Shown: piece after piece, positions 18,348-27,059 of the stretch
Layout of the letters: every line of letters begins with the position of its first letter
Position numbering within the stretch: position 1 is the stretch's first letter
NCBI RefSeq assembly: GCF_049341065.1
Contig: NZ_JBMPIX010000001.1
Span: 124,001-188,000 of the forward strand
Length of the DNA stretch: 64,000 nucleotides
Direction of reading: 5' to 3'
Source: Pacificoceanicola sp049341065
Lineage (GTDB): Bacteria > Pseudomonadota > Alphaproteobacteria > Rhodobacterales > Rhodobacteraceae
Notes under the pieces: generated by a model
Seen by the model: the letters and a program-made list of their open reading frames with translations, nothing else
Told to the model about the DNA's origin: nothing
Database searches by the model: none
Program-made: the position numbers and the translations under genes

Positions 18348-18558
18348 TCCATTCCTGTGCCGAAACTCAGCCTAAGCGTGTCCGCTGCGCCCCGCAATCC
18401 TGCCGGATTTTTCAGCCGCCATCTGCGCGTGGCCTGTGCGACGCTTCGGCCCCCTTGTTTTGTGGGTTCTTCACCTTGCATCCGTCCCCGCCCGCGCATA
18501 GGTTCCGCGCAATTCAAAGCGGGGGGTGCCCCGCCGATTTCTGACAGGAGCATCCCCA

Positions 18559-18846
18559 ATGGACGTCAACGCACTCGGCCAGTTTCTTCCGCTGATCCTT
18601 ATCTTTGCGATCATGTATTTCCTGCTGATCCGGCCTCAGCAAAAGAAGATGAAGGACCATCAAAAGATGGTTGAAGCGCTGCGTCGCGGTGATCAGGTCG
18701 TCACCCAGGGCGGGATCATCGGCAAGGTGTCGAAGGTCAAGGAAGGCAATGAAATCGAAGTGGAAATCGCAGATGGCGTCAAGATCCGCGTGATCCGCGC
18801 CACCATCGCGCAGGTCCTGTCCAAGACCGAACCGGCCGAGGGCTGA
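18559..18846 (+). CDS. yajC: Preprotein translocase subunit YajC
   Basis: A 95-residue inner-membrane partner of SecDF. One N-terminal helix (LPLILIFAIMYFLLI) is followed by the diagnostic RPQQKKMKDHQKMV and a small soluble domain (GDQVVTQGGIIGKV). The ATG at 18559 follows an AGGAG site. It is the first gene of the yajC-secD-secF run. Confidence 0.96.
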   Translation: MDVNALGQFLPLILIFAIMYFLLIRPQQKKMKDHQKMVEALRRGDQVVTQGGIIGKVSKVKEGNEIEVEIADGVKIRVIRATIAQVLSKTEPAEG

Positions 18847-18852
18847 TCTTTC

Positions 18853-20514
18853 ATGCTACAGATCGATCTCTGGAAGCGTGTGCTGATCTGGGCGACGCTC
18901 GCGCTGGGTTTGGTACTTGCGCTGCCCAATGCCTTTTATACCCGGGTCGAACAGCACAATGACGCTGTTTCGGCCATTGAACTGGGGGCGGATACGCCGG
19001 AAAATCAGGCGCTTGCGGCGCAGTGGCCCAATGCCTTGCCGTCCGGTCTGGTGAACCTTGGCCTCGATCTGCGGGGCGGGGCTCATCTGTTGGCCGAAGT
19101 GCAGGTTCAGGACGTTTACGCCGCCCGGATGGAGGCACTTTGGCCCGATGTCCGCGACGTGTTGCGCCCCGAGCGCGCCACCGTCGGCACCATTCGCCTG
19201 CAACCGTCCCCCGAGGGCGAGTTGCGGGTGAAGATTTCCGAGCCGGCGGGCATGCCGCGCGCTCTGGAACTGGTCCGCGGGCTGGCGCAGCCGGTGGTTT
19301 CACTGACCGGCGCGGGTTCGACCGATCTGGTGGTCATCAGCGACGGCGACGAGATTGTCGTGACGCTTTCCGAGGCCGAAAGACAGGCCACGGACGAGCG
19401 CACCATGCAGCAATCGCTTGAGATCATCCGCCGCCGCATCGACGAAGTCGGCACGCGTGAGCCGACGATCCAGCGTCAGGGCAGCGACCGCATCCTGATT
19501 CAGGTGCCGGGCATCGGCAGCGCGCAGGAGTTGAAGGATATCATCGGCACCACCGCGCAGTTGACGTTCCAGCCGGTTGTCGGGCGCACCGGCAACGCCA
19601 ATGACAATCCTGGGGTTGGCAATGAAATCCTGCCCTATCTGGACCGCGAGGGCGCTTATGCGATCCTTGAGCAAGCGCCTGTGGTCACTGGCGAAGAGCT
19701 GGTCGATGCGCAGCCAAGCTTTGACCAGAACGGTCGGCCTGCGGTCAGCTTCCGTTTCAACCCGTCGGGTGCACGCAAGTTCGGTGATTATACCGCTGAA
19801 AACATCGGCTCTCCCTTTGCGATTGTACTGGACAATGAGGTCATCAGTGATCCGGTGATCCAAAGCCACATTGCGGGCGGGTCGGGCATCATCACTGGCA
19901 ATTTCACCATCGAGGAAAGCACAAATCTCGCGGTGCTGCTGCGCGCTGGGGCTTTGCCTGCGGGGATGAATTTCCTTGAAGAACGTACCATTGGCCCGGA
20001 ATTGGGGCAGGACAGCATCGACGCGGGCAAGATTGCCACCATTGTGGCCTTTGCCGCAGTTCTGATCTTCATGTTCCTCAGCTATGGGCTGTTCGGGATT
20101 TTTGCCAATATCGCGTTGATCTTCAACATCGTGCTGATCTTCGGTGCGCTCAGCCTGATCGGCGCCACGCTGACCCTTCCGGGCATTGCGGGCATCGTTC
20201 TGACGGTGGGTATGGCGGTGGACGCCAACGTGCTGATTTTTGAACGCATCCGCGAAGAGCTGAAAACCGCACGCGGTCCAGCCCGCGCCATCGAGTTGGG
20301 CTATGAAAAGGCGCTGAGCGCCATCATCGACGCGAACATCACCACCTTTATCACGGCGGTGATCCTGTACGTCATGGGCTCGGGTCCGGTGCGCGGCTTT
20401 GCCATCACTCTGGGGCTGGGTATCCTGACCTCGGTCTTTACGGCGATCTTCGTCACGCGGCTGTTGATCGTGATCTGGTTCGAGCGCCGCCGTCCCAAGC
20501 AGATCGAGGTGTGA
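18853..20514 (+). CDS. secD: Protein translocase subunit SecD
   Basis: Proton-driven membrane subunit that helps pull exported proteins into the periplasm, 553 residues. An N-terminal helix is followed by LGLDLRGGAHLL, a large periplasmic domain, and five C-terminal helices with the conserved GMAVDANVLIFERIREEL block. It starts six bases after yajC and ends one base before secF. Confidence 0.97.
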   Translation: MLQIDLWKRVLIWATLALGLVLALPNAFYTRVEQHNDAVSAIELGADTPENQALAAQWPNALPSGLVNLGLDLRGGAHLLAEVQVQDVYAARMEALWPDVRDVLRPERATVGTIRLQPSPEGELRVKISEPAGMPRALELVRGLAQPVVSLTGAGSTDLVVISDGDEIVVTLSEAERQATDERTMQQSLEIIRRRIDEVGTREPTIQRQGSDRILIQVPGIGSAQELKDIIGTTAQLTFQPVVGRTGNANDNPGVGNEILPYLDREGAYAILEQAPVVTGEELVDAQPSFDQNGRPAVSFRFNPSGARKFGDYTAENIGSPFAIVLDNEVISDPVIQSHIAGGSGIITGNFTIEESTNLAVLLRAGALPAGMNFLEERTIGPELGQDSIDAGKIATIVAFAAVLIFMFLSYGLFGIFANIALIFNIVLIFGALSLIGATLTLPGIAGIVLTVGMAVDANVLIFERIREELKTARGPARAIELGYEKALSAIIDANITTFITAVILYVMGSGPVRGFAITLGLGILTSVFTAIFVTRLLIVIWFERRRPKQIEV

Positions 20515-20515
20515 T

Positions 20516-21484
20516 ATGCGTCTGAGACTTGTTCCCGAAGTCACCAACTGGGACTTCTTTTCACGCTCCAGGATGTGGCTGGGCATTTCCGCCGTCATGA
20601 TGGTTCTGGCCTTCGGCAGCTTTATGGTGCGCGGGTTGAACTATGGCATCGACTTCAAGGGTGGCACGACGATCCGTACGGAAAGCGCGCAGGCGGTGGA
20701 CGTGGGCGCGTATCGCGATGCGCTTGCGGCGCTGCAACTGGGCGATACGACCATCTCCGAGGTCTTCGACCCCACCTTTGGCCCCGATCAGAACGTCGCG
20801 ATGATCCGGATCGGTGCGCAGGACGGGCAAGAGGCCGTGACTTCGGAAGTGATCGACACCGCCCGCGGTGCCCTTCAGTCCGTGGCCCCGGACATCAAGT
20901 TCGTCTCGGTCGAAAGCGTCGGGCCGAAAGTGTCGGGCGAGCTGATCCAGACGGCCTTTGTCGCCGTGGGTCTGGCCATTGCAGCGGTGCTTTTCTACAT
21001 CTGGCTGCGCTTCGAATGGCAGTTCGCTTTGGGCGCTGTTGTGGCGCTGGTGCATGACGTGATCCTGACCATCGGGGTATTTTCCGAGGTGGGCATCAAG
21101 TTCGATCTGGCCATTATCGCGGCACTTCTGACCATCGTGGGCTATTCGCTGAACGATACGGTGGTGGTGTTCGACCGGGTGCGCGAGAACCTGATCAAGT
21201 ACAAGTCCAAGGATCTCAAAGAGGTTCTGAACCTGTCGATCAACGAAACCCTGTCGCGGACCTTCATGACCTCGTTCACCACGCTGCTGGCGCTGATCGC
21301 GCTGTTTGTTCTGGGTGGCGACGTGATCCGAGGGTTCGTTTTCGCGATGATCTGGGGCGTGATCGTGGGCACCTATTCGTCGATCTTCGTGGCGTCGGCG
21401 ATCCTGCTGCGGCTTGGGGTCAAACGCGACTGGACCAAGCCGGTCGAGAACACCGGCAACCAGTTCGGCGATATTGATGCCTGA
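20516..21484 (+). CDS. secF: Protein translocase subunit SecF
   Basis: Partner of SecD, 322 residues. It shows the GIDFKGGTTIR motif after the first helix and the GYSLNDTVVVFDRVREN block in the helix bundle. The C-terminus overlaps the next gene by eight bases, so the following exporter is translationally linked to the Sec genes. Confidence 0.97.
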   Translation: MRLRLVPEVTNWDFFSRSRMWLGISAVMMVLAFGSFMVRGLNYGIDFKGGTTIRTESAQAVDVGAYRDALAALQLGDTTISEVFDPTFGPDQNVAMIRIGAQDGQEAVTSEVIDTARGALQSVAPDIKFVSVESVGPKVSGELIQTAFVAVGLAIAAVLFYIWLRFEWQFALGAVVALVHDVILTIGVFSEVGIKFDLAIIAALLTIVGYSLNDTVVVFDRVRENLIKYKSKDLKEVLNLSINETLSRTFMTSFTTLLALIALFVLGGDVIRGFVFAMIWGVIVGTYSSIFVASAILLRLGVKRDWTKPVENTGNQFGDIDA

Positions 21485-22229
21485 TCTGCTGGCCGAGGCC
21501 TGGGCAACCCCGGGCCTTGGCTGGATCGCCTTCGCGGCATTCATCGGAGGGCTGGTCCGGGGCTTTGCAGGCTTTGGAACAGCCCTTATCTTTTTGCCCG
21601 TCGCGGCGCAGTTCCTTTCGCCGTTTCAGGCGATCCTTGCGCTGACCTTCATGGACATTCTTGGCCCTCTGCCGAACCTGCGCAAAGCCTGGGGGCAGGT
21701 CGAGCAGGGTGATCTGTGGCGATTGGTGCTGGGCACGGCGGTGATGCTGCCTGTCGGGCTGGCGGTGCTGCAATGGGTAGCCCCCGAGGTTTTTCGGTAC
21801 TCGGTCAGTCTGCTGGCCCTGGGGATGCTGGTCATTCTTGCCGGTGGGGTCCGGTATACGGGCGTGGTCAGCCGCGTCATGGTGCTGGGGATCGGCGGCG
21901 CGTCGGGGTTTCTGGGCGGCATAGCCGGGCTGCCCGGGCCTCCGGTGATCCTGTTCTATATGGCGCGGCCTCTGCCAGCCTCGGTTATCCGGGCAACGAC
22001 GTTGGTCTTTCTTTTCATCTTCGACGGTTTCATCATTGCGGGTATGGGGGCCTTTGGCCGCTGGGAAAGCGTCGCCATGGCCTTGGGACTTGGGTTGGCG
22101 ATCCCCGGCATGGCGGGGAACTGGTTGGGCGGACGGCTGTTCAAACCTGAACAAGAGCGGCTGTATCGCGGCGTGGCCTATGTTCTGATTGCGATCTCGG
22201 CCTTGTCGGGACTGCCGTTCTGGAGGTAA
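21477..22229 (+). CDS. TauE/SafE-family anion exporter
   Basis: A 250-residue membrane protein with about eight helices. It begins MPDLLAEAWATPGLGW, and GGLVRGFAGFGTALIF matches the glycine-rich repeat of the sulfite exporter TauE/SafE family; the second repeat is GGASGFLGGIAGLPGPP. The start lies within the last codons of secF. The family is linked to export of sulfite or organosulfonates, but the substrate here is unknown. Confidence 0.85.
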   Translation: MPDLLAEAWATPGLGWIAFAAFIGGLVRGFAGFGTALIFLPVAAQFLSPFQAILALTFMDILGPLPNLRKAWGQVEQGDLWRLVLGTAVMLPVGLAVLQWVAPEVFRYSVSLLALGMLVILAGGVRYTGVVSRVMVLGIGGASGFLGGIAGLPGPPVILFYMARPLPASVIRATTLVFLFIFDGFIIAGMGAFGRWESVAMALGLGLAIPGMAGNWLGGRLFKPEQERLYRGVAYVLIAISALSGLPFWR

Positions 22230-22238
22230 AAGCCCCTT

Positions 22239-22592
22239 ATGCGTATAAATGAAATCACCTTTTCCGATGCCATTCCCGTTGACGGATATGGTGCAGGCTT
22301 TTTCCGAGTTGGCGGCGAGGTCCATGTCGGTGCCGTTCTGATGTATGGCGCCGGGGCGAACCCTTGGGGCGGGCTTGAGGATCATGCGGCGCTGCTGGAG
22401 TTGGCTGGGCATGTGGATGTGTTGTTTGTCGGCACCGGGGCGGAGATCTTTCATCTGCCGCCCGAGTTGCGCGCCCGTCTGGAAGCGGCGGGGATCGGGG
22501 TTGAAGTGATGAACTCGCCCTCGGCCTGCCGGACCTATAATGTGCTGCTGAGCGAGGGACGGCGCGTGGCACTGGCGGCTCTGCCTGTTTGA
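22239..22592 (+). CDS. Mth938/NDUFAF3-family protein
   Basis: A 117-residue single-domain protein of the Mth938-like fold (DUF498). Typical stretches are DGYGAGFFRVGG, VLFVGTGAEIFHLP and NSPSACRTYNVLLSEGRRV. The eukaryotic relative NDUFAF3 is a complex I assembly factor, and in alphaproteobacteria the gene is commonly near secD/secF, as here. The bacterial role is not firmly established. Confidence 0.85.
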   Translation: MRINEITFSDAIPVDGYGAGFFRVGGEVHVGAVLMYGAGANPWGGLEDHAALLELAGHVDVLFVGTGAEIFHLPPELRARLEAAGIGVEVMNSPSACRTYNVLLSEGRRVALAALPV

Positions 22593-22620
22593 GCCTGTGG
22601 CGCTTGGTAATCGGGGTCTT

Positions 22621-22674
22621 GGGGGCTCTGCCCCCGCGCTGCGCGCTCCCCCGGGATATTTTCGGACCAGTGAA
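22621..22674 (+). repeat. Dispersed hairpin-plus-tail intergenic repeat, copy 1
   Basis: A GC hairpin GGGGGC-TCT-GCCCCC (22621-22635) is followed by a conserved tail at 22646-22674 containing CCCCCGGGATATTTT and GGACCAGTGAA. The same arrangement occurs at 57960-58004 with 27 of 29 tail bases identical. It lies between two co-directional genes and ends 63 bases before ccmA. Confidence 0.75.
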
Positions 22675-22737
22675 ACGACAGGGCGTGGGCGCTTTTGACG
22701 CTTTTGTGCGGTCTTGGGCTGGGGTAAGGCTGGCGTC

Positions 22738-23352
22738 ATGGATTTGACTGTACGTGATCTTGCGGTGGCCCGGGGCGGCGTGCCGGTGCTGGAGGGGATC
22801 AGCTTTGTGCTGAGCCCGGGACGGGCGCTTGTGTTGCGCGGGCCGAACGGGTCGGGCAAGACGACCTTGTTGCGCACAGTGGCGGGACTTCAGCCGCCCT
22901 TTGAAGGGACGGTTGAGGGCGCGGGAGAGCGGATCGCCTATGCCGCCCATGCAGATGGGCTGAAATCCATGCTGAGCGTCACTGAGAACCTGAGGTTCTG
23001 GGCGCAGGCTTTTGGTACCACTGATATTTCCTCCGCCTTGTCCGGGTTCAACCTTGTGGCCTTGCAGACGCGATTGGCGGGCACCTTGAGCGCCGGGCAG
23101 AAGCGGCGGCTGGGGCTGGCGCGCCTGATGGTGACGGGGCGGCCAGTCTGGGTGCTGGATGAGCCGACGGTCTCGCTGGACACAGCGTCGGTGCAACTGT
23201 TCGCCGAGGCGGTGCGCGGACATCTGACCGCCGGGGGCAGCGCCCTGATGGCGACCCATATCGATCTGGGGATTCCTGAGGCGGAGATCCTTGATGTCAC
23301 GCCGTTCAAGGCGCTACCGCAGATGTCCTCGGCCGATGAGGCGTTTTTATGA
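22738..23352 (+). CDS. ccmA: Heme exporter ATP-binding protein CcmA
   Basis: ATPase of the CcmABCD complex that releases holo-CcmE during cytochrome c maturation, 204 residues. Walker A is GPNGSGKTT, the ABC signature region is LSAGQKRRLGLARL and Walker B is VWVLDEPT. The ATG at 22738 gives the normal CcmA N-terminus (MDLTVRDLAVARGG). The gene overlaps ccmB by ATGA. Confidence 0.95.
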   Translation: MDLTVRDLAVARGGVPVLEGISFVLSPGRALVLRGPNGSGKTTLLRTVAGLQPPFEGTVEGAGERIAYAAHADGLKSMLSVTENLRFWAQAFGTTDISSALSGFNLVALQTRLAGTLSAGQKRRLGLARLMVTGRPVWVLDEPTVSLDTASVQLFAEAVRGHLTAGGSALMATHIDLGIPEAEILDVTPFKALPQMSSADEAFL

Positions 23353-24005
23353 TTGCGCTGTTGGTCCGGGATTTGCGGCTTTCGGTGCGGGCGGGCGGCG
23401 GCTTTGGCCTAGGGCTGGTGTTTTTTCTGATCGTCACGGTTCTGGTTCCCTTCGGGGTTGGCCCCGAGACCGGACTGTTGACGCGGATCGCCCCCGGGGT
23501 GTTGTGGATCGGCGCGCTTTTGGCCTGTCTTTTGTCGCTGGACCGAATCTTTGCACTGGATTGGGAGGATGGCTCGCTTGATCTTTTGGCGACGGCGCCG
23601 TTGCCAATGGAGGGCGTGGTCAGTGTCAAGGCATTGGCGCATTGGATCACCACGGGTCTGCCGTTGGTGCTGGCGGCGCCGGTGCTGGGCGTGCTGCTGA
23701 ACCTGCCTGTCGGCGGCTATCTGTGGGTTGTCGTTTCGTTGGCGCTGGGAACCCCGGCGCTGTCCGTCATCGGCACCTTTGGCGCGGCCTTGACTGTGGG
23801 GCTCAAACGCGGCGGGTTGTTGATGTCGCTCTTGGTGCTGCCGTTATACGTGCCGACGCTGATTTTTGGCGCCGAAGCGGCACGTCGCGGCGCCGAAGGG
23901 CTGGCAGTGCAGACGCCGCTATTGATGCTGGCGGGGATCAGTGCCGGAGCGGTGGCGCTGCTGCCTTTCGCCTCGGCCGCTGTCTTGCGGATCAACTTGC
24001 GGTAA
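23349..24005 (+). CDS. ccmB: Heme exporter membrane protein CcmB
   Basis: Membrane subunit of the CcmABCD complex, 218 residues with about six helices. The N-terminal MIALLVRDLRLSVRAGGG and the segment LDRIFALDWEDGSLDLL are characteristic of CcmB. It overlaps ccmA by four bases. The usual next gene, ccmC, is displaced by about 1.2 kb by the radical SAM gene that follows. Confidence 0.95.
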   Translation: MIALLVRDLRLSVRAGGGFGLGLVFFLIVTVLVPFGVGPETGLLTRIAPGVLWIGALLACLLSLDRIFALDWEDGSLDLLATAPLPMEGVVSVKALAHWITTGLPLVLAAPVLGVLLNLPVGGYLWVVVSLALGTPALSVIGTFGAALTVGLKRGGLLMSLLVLPLYVPTLIFGAEAARRGAEGLAVQTPLLMLAGISAGAVALLPFASAAVLRINLR

Positions 24006-24039
24006 GGTTTTCGTCAGGCAAACCTGTCATGGTGCACGC

Positions 24040-25101
24040 ATGACCCAAATTGCCCGCTATTGGGAAACGGCCCAGGATGGCCGGATCATTTGCACGCTCT
24101 GCCCCCGTCTGTGCGCCCTGCGCGACGGGCAGAGAGGCATGTGTTTTGTCCGCAAGCGCGAGGGCGATGGGCTGGTTCTCGACACTTATGGGCGATCGTC
24201 CGGGTTTTGCATCGATCCGATTGAAAAGAAGCCGCTGAACCATTTTTATCCCGGAACACCGGTCCTGAGCTTTGGCACGGCAGGCTGCAATCTGGCCTGC
24301 AAGTTTTGTCAAAACCACGATATTTCCAAGTCGCGCGATATGGACAAGACGGCGCAGGAGGCGGCTCCAGAACGTATTGCCAGCCGCGCAAGGGATCTGG
24401 GCTGCACGTCGGTTGCCTATACCTACAACGATCCGGTGATCTTTATCGAATATGCCACGGATACGGCCAAGGCCTGCCGGGAACTGGAGATCAGGAATGT
24501 GGCTGTCACGGCGGCCTATATGACGCCGCAGGCACGGCCCGAGTTCTTTGGGGCCATGGATGCGGCGAATATCGACCTCAAGGGGTTCACCGACCGATTC
24601 TATCAAAAGCTGACCGGGTCGCGGTTGGCGCCGGTGCTCGACAGCATTTCCTACGCGGTTCAGGAAACATCGTGCTGGGTTGAACTGACGACGCTGATCA
24701 TTCCCGGCGAAAATGACAGCGCGGCGGAACTGCGCGAACTGGCGGCTTGGGTGTTGTCCGCTTGCGGGCCGGATGTCCCGCTGCATTTCAGCGCCTTCAC
24801 ACCGCAGTTTCGCATGACAGAAACGCCCAAAACCTCGGTCAATGCGCTTTTGCGCGCGCGCGCCATCGCCAAAGAGGCCGGACTGCGCCACGTCTATGTG
24901 GGTAATGTGCATCACGAAGCCGCCCAGTCGAGCTATTGCGCGGGGTGCGGGACCTGTGTGATCGGGCGGGATTGGTACGCTTTGTCGCGATGGCATCTGG
25001 ATGCGCGCGGCAAGTGTCTGGATTGCGGCACGCAACTTCCGGGGCGCTTCGACGGCCCGCCGGGCGACTGGGGCCGCAAGCGACAGCCTGTCCAGATGTG
25101 A
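24040..25101 (+). CDS. AmrS-like radical SAM enzyme (AmmeMemoRadiSam family)
   Basis: A 353-residue iron-sulfur enzyme of the pyruvate-formate-lyase-activating-like group. The radical SAM cluster motif C83-x3-C87-x2-C90 sits in GTAGCNLACKFCQN. Extra cysteines occur near the N-terminus (C18, C21, C25, C35) and in a C-terminal CAGCGTC / CLDCG region that could bind metal. The partner genes of the AmmeMemoRadiSam system (MEMO-like and AMMECR1-like) are absent from the window. It starts 34 bases after ccmB in the same direction. The substrate is unknown. Confidence 0.85.
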   Translation: MTQIARYWETAQDGRIICTLCPRLCALRDGQRGMCFVRKREGDGLVLDTYGRSSGFCIDPIEKKPLNHFYPGTPVLSFGTAGCNLACKFCQNHDISKSRDMDKTAQEAAPERIASRARDLGCTSVAYTYNDPVIFIEYATDTAKACRELEIRNVAVTAAYMTPQARPEFFGAMDAANIDLKGFTDRFYQKLTGSRLAPVLDSISYAVQETSCWVELTTLIIPGENDSAAELRELAAWVLSACGPDVPLHFSAFTPQFRMTETPKTSVNALLRARAIAKEAGLRHVYVGNVHHEAAQSSYCAGCGTCVIGRDWYALSRWHLDARGKCLDCGTQLPGRFDGPPGDWGRKRQPVQM

Positions 25102-25182
25102 AGCGGCGGTTCTGGCGCGACGTATTGCGCCTTACGCATATTTGATGTGTAAAGCGGTGCCAAACAGAGGTATCCATCGCTC

Positions 25183-25911
25183 ATGTCGATCTGGGAATAT
25201 GCCAATCCGGTGAAATTTATCCGGACCACCGACCGCCTGCTTCCATGGTTCAGTGCGGCCGCTGTCGTTTGCCTTTTGGTCGGGTTGATCTGGGGCTTTT
25301 TCTTTACGCCCGAGGATTACCGTCAGGGTAGTACCGTCAAGATCATCTATCTGCACGTGCCGTCGGCGCTGATGGCGATCAACGCCTGGATGATGATGCT
25401 GGTCGCCTCGCTGATCTGGATCGTGCGGCGCCACCATGTCAGCGCCTTGGCCGCCCGCGCGGCGGCGCCGATCGGTGCAATGATGACAGTGATCGCGCTG
25501 ATCACCGGGGCGATCTGGGGCCAGCCGATGTGGGGAACCTGGTGGGCCTGGGATCCTCGGCTGACCTCTTTCCTGATCCTTTTCCTGTTCTATCTGGGCT
25601 ACATGGCGCTATGGACCGCGATCGAAGATGACGACACTGCAGCGGATCTGACCTCGATCCTGTGCCTGGTGGGCTCGGTCTTTGCCTTGCTCAGCCGGTA
25701 TGCTGTGAACTTCTGGAACCAGGGGCTGCATCAAGGCGCGTCGATGTCCCTTGATAAGGAGGAGCATGTGGCGGATGTCTTTTATTACCCTCTGCTGGTC
25801 AGCATCGCGGGCTTTGTTCTGCTGTTCGTGGCGCTTGTCTTTCTGCGCACACAAACCGAAATCCGCGCACGACGGACGCGGGCGCTTTTGGCGCGGGAGC
25901 GGGCGACATGA
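25183..25911 (+). CDS. ccmC: Heme transporter/handling protein CcmC
   Basis: Membrane protein that delivers heme to CcmE, 242 residues with six helices. The tryptophan-rich heme-handling motif WGTWWAWDPRLTS is at residues 117-129, and candidate axial histidines are near residue 58 (YLHVPSA) and in NQGLHQGAS. The gene ends as ACATGATG, overlapping ccmD. Confidence 0.96.
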   Translation: MSIWEYANPVKFIRTTDRLLPWFSAAAVVCLLVGLIWGFFFTPEDYRQGSTVKIIYLHVPSALMAINAWMMMLVASLIWIVRRHHVSALAARAAAPIGAMMTVIALITGAIWGQPMWGTWWAWDPRLTSFLILFLFYLGYMALWTAIEDDDTAADLTSILCLVGSVFALLSRYAVNFWNQGLHQGASMSLDKEEHVADVFYYPLLVSIAGFVLLFVALVFLRTQTEIRARRTRALLARERAT

Positions 25912-26066
25912 TGCCGGATCTGGGGAAATACGCAGGGGCCGTGCTGTCGTCTTATGCGCTGTCGATCTTGTTGATCGTGGTGCTGGTGGTTGTCAGCATT
26001 CTGCGCGCGCGCAAAGTCAAAGCCGAACTGGCGCAAATTGAAGAGAGGCAGAAGCGTGGCCGATAA
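25908..26066 (+). CDS. ccmD: Heme exporter protein CcmD
   Basis: A 52-residue single-helix protein, MMPDLGKYAGAVLSSYALS, with a helix from about residue 12 to 34 and a basic tail (RARKVKAELAQIEERQKRGR), the normal CcmD layout. The first of two adjacent ATG codons overlaps the ccmC stop. It overlaps ccmG by 11 bases. Confidence 0.9.
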   Translation: MMPDLGKYAGAVLSSYALSILLIVVLVVVSILRARKVKAELAQIEERQKRGR

Positions 26067-26604
26067 GAAAGGTATCTCGCCGCTGATGATCCTGCCGCCC
26101 CTGATCTTTCTGGGGCTGGGGCTGATCTTTTTCTTTGGACTGGGGCGCGAGGGCGCCAATGAATTGGAGTCGAAGTTTCAGGGCAAACCGGCTCCGGCGA
26201 TGACCGACGTGGCCCTGACAGGCTATGGTCAGGTGACGCCGGATATGCTGGCCTCGGGGGAGGTGACGCTGGTGAACTTCTGGGCCAGCTGGTGTCCGCC
26301 GTGCCGCGCCGAGCATCCGCGGCTGCTGAAGATGCAGCAAGAGGGGCTGCGTATCGTTGGGGTGAACTTCAAGGATCAGGAAGCGCAGGCCTTGAAATAT
26401 CTCGAGGATGAGGGCAGCCCGTTTCTGGCGGTGGCCTTTGATCCTGCGGGGCGCACGGCCATCGACTGGGGCGTGACCGGGCCGCCCGAGACCTTCATAC
26501 TGGATGGGGACGGTGTGGTGCTGTTCAAGTTTGTCGGACCTCTGGTCGGCTCGGACTATGAACAGCGGTTCCTGCCTGCGCTGAATGCGGCGCTGGGGCG
26601 GTAA
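26056..26604 (+). CDS. ccmG: Thiol:disulfide interchange protein CcmG (DsbE)
   Basis: Membrane-anchored thioredoxin that reduces apocytochrome c cysteines, 182 residues. It has one N-terminal helix (about residues 10-28) and the active site WASWCPPC with the CxxC at residues 80-83. The cis-proline region reads VTGPPETFILD. The GTG at 26056 is used with GAGAGG just upstream; earlier in-frame codons lie inside ccmD. Confidence 0.95.
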   Translation: MADKKGISPLMILPPLIFLGLGLIFFFGLGREGANELESKFQGKPAPAMTDVALTGYGQVTPDMLASGEVTLVNFWASWCPPCRAEHPRLLKMQQEGLRIVGVNFKDQEAQALKYLEDEGSPFLAVAFDPAGRTAIDWGVTGPPETFILDGDGVVLFKFVGPLVGSDYEQRFLPALNAALGR

Positions 26605-26620
26605 GCTGTTGTTATGCGGA

Positions 26621-26639
26621 GCAGGGCCTTTGGCCCTGC
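26621..26639 (+). terminator. Hairpin downstream of ccmG
   Basis: GCAGGGCC (26621-26628) pairs with GGCCCTGC (26632-26639) around a TTT loop, 16 bases after the ccmG stop. There is no T-tract, so it may stabilise or weakly terminate the ccm transcript. Confidence 0.5.
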
Positions 26640-26702
26640 GCTTGATCTCTCGTCCTTACGCCTTCGGCGACGTCCTCGGGTCACCCGGCGGAGAGCGCCG
26701 TT

Positions 26703-26828
26703 TTACAGATTACAGGTGATCTGGGTGTCTTGAGAGTGGCAGGCTGGTTTGTTGTCCGCCCCTGCCGCTGCGCCGTAGAGCGCCAAGAGAGCCAATGCTG
26801 CCGCCTGAATGATGGTCACTAATTTCAT
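26703..26828 (-). CDS. Tiny exported cysteine peptide
   Basis: A 41-residue product beginning MKLVTIIQAAALALLALYG. A signal peptide (cleavage near AAAGA-D) leaves a mature peptide of about 18 residues, DNKPACHSQDTQITCNL, with two cysteines. The C-HS-D-TC pattern resembles the mature part of the small gene at 33803-33961. No strong ribosome binding site precedes it, so the call is moderate. Confidence 0.5.
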   Translation of the reverse strand: MKLVTIIQAAALALLALYGAAAGADNKPACHSQDTQITCNL

Positions 26829-27059
26829 CGCTTCGCTGCCTAATCTTTTTTTGTTGTTCGTTATTCAGATGTGCCCCTTTGGCGTGATTTAAAGGTCAAA
26901 TCCCGGGACGCGAAGCGAACAATGCCTTCAATTGTTCAATCTTTGCGCAGACTTGTGCCGATTGCCCGGGGTTTGGGCAGGAAGGTGCCAGAAACGAAAA
27001 TGTTATCGCGGCAAAGTCACTCCTGAGTTGCGGGCGGTCGGGCTGAGGCGAGCGCAGAC
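26829..27059. other. Intergenic region, no gene seen
   Basis: About 230 bases between the tiny peptide gene and the convergently placed end of the TPR gene. It is AT-richer near 26840-26870. Only very short frames occur, the longest starting at 26921 (34 codons), and none has coding character. Confidence 0.4.
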
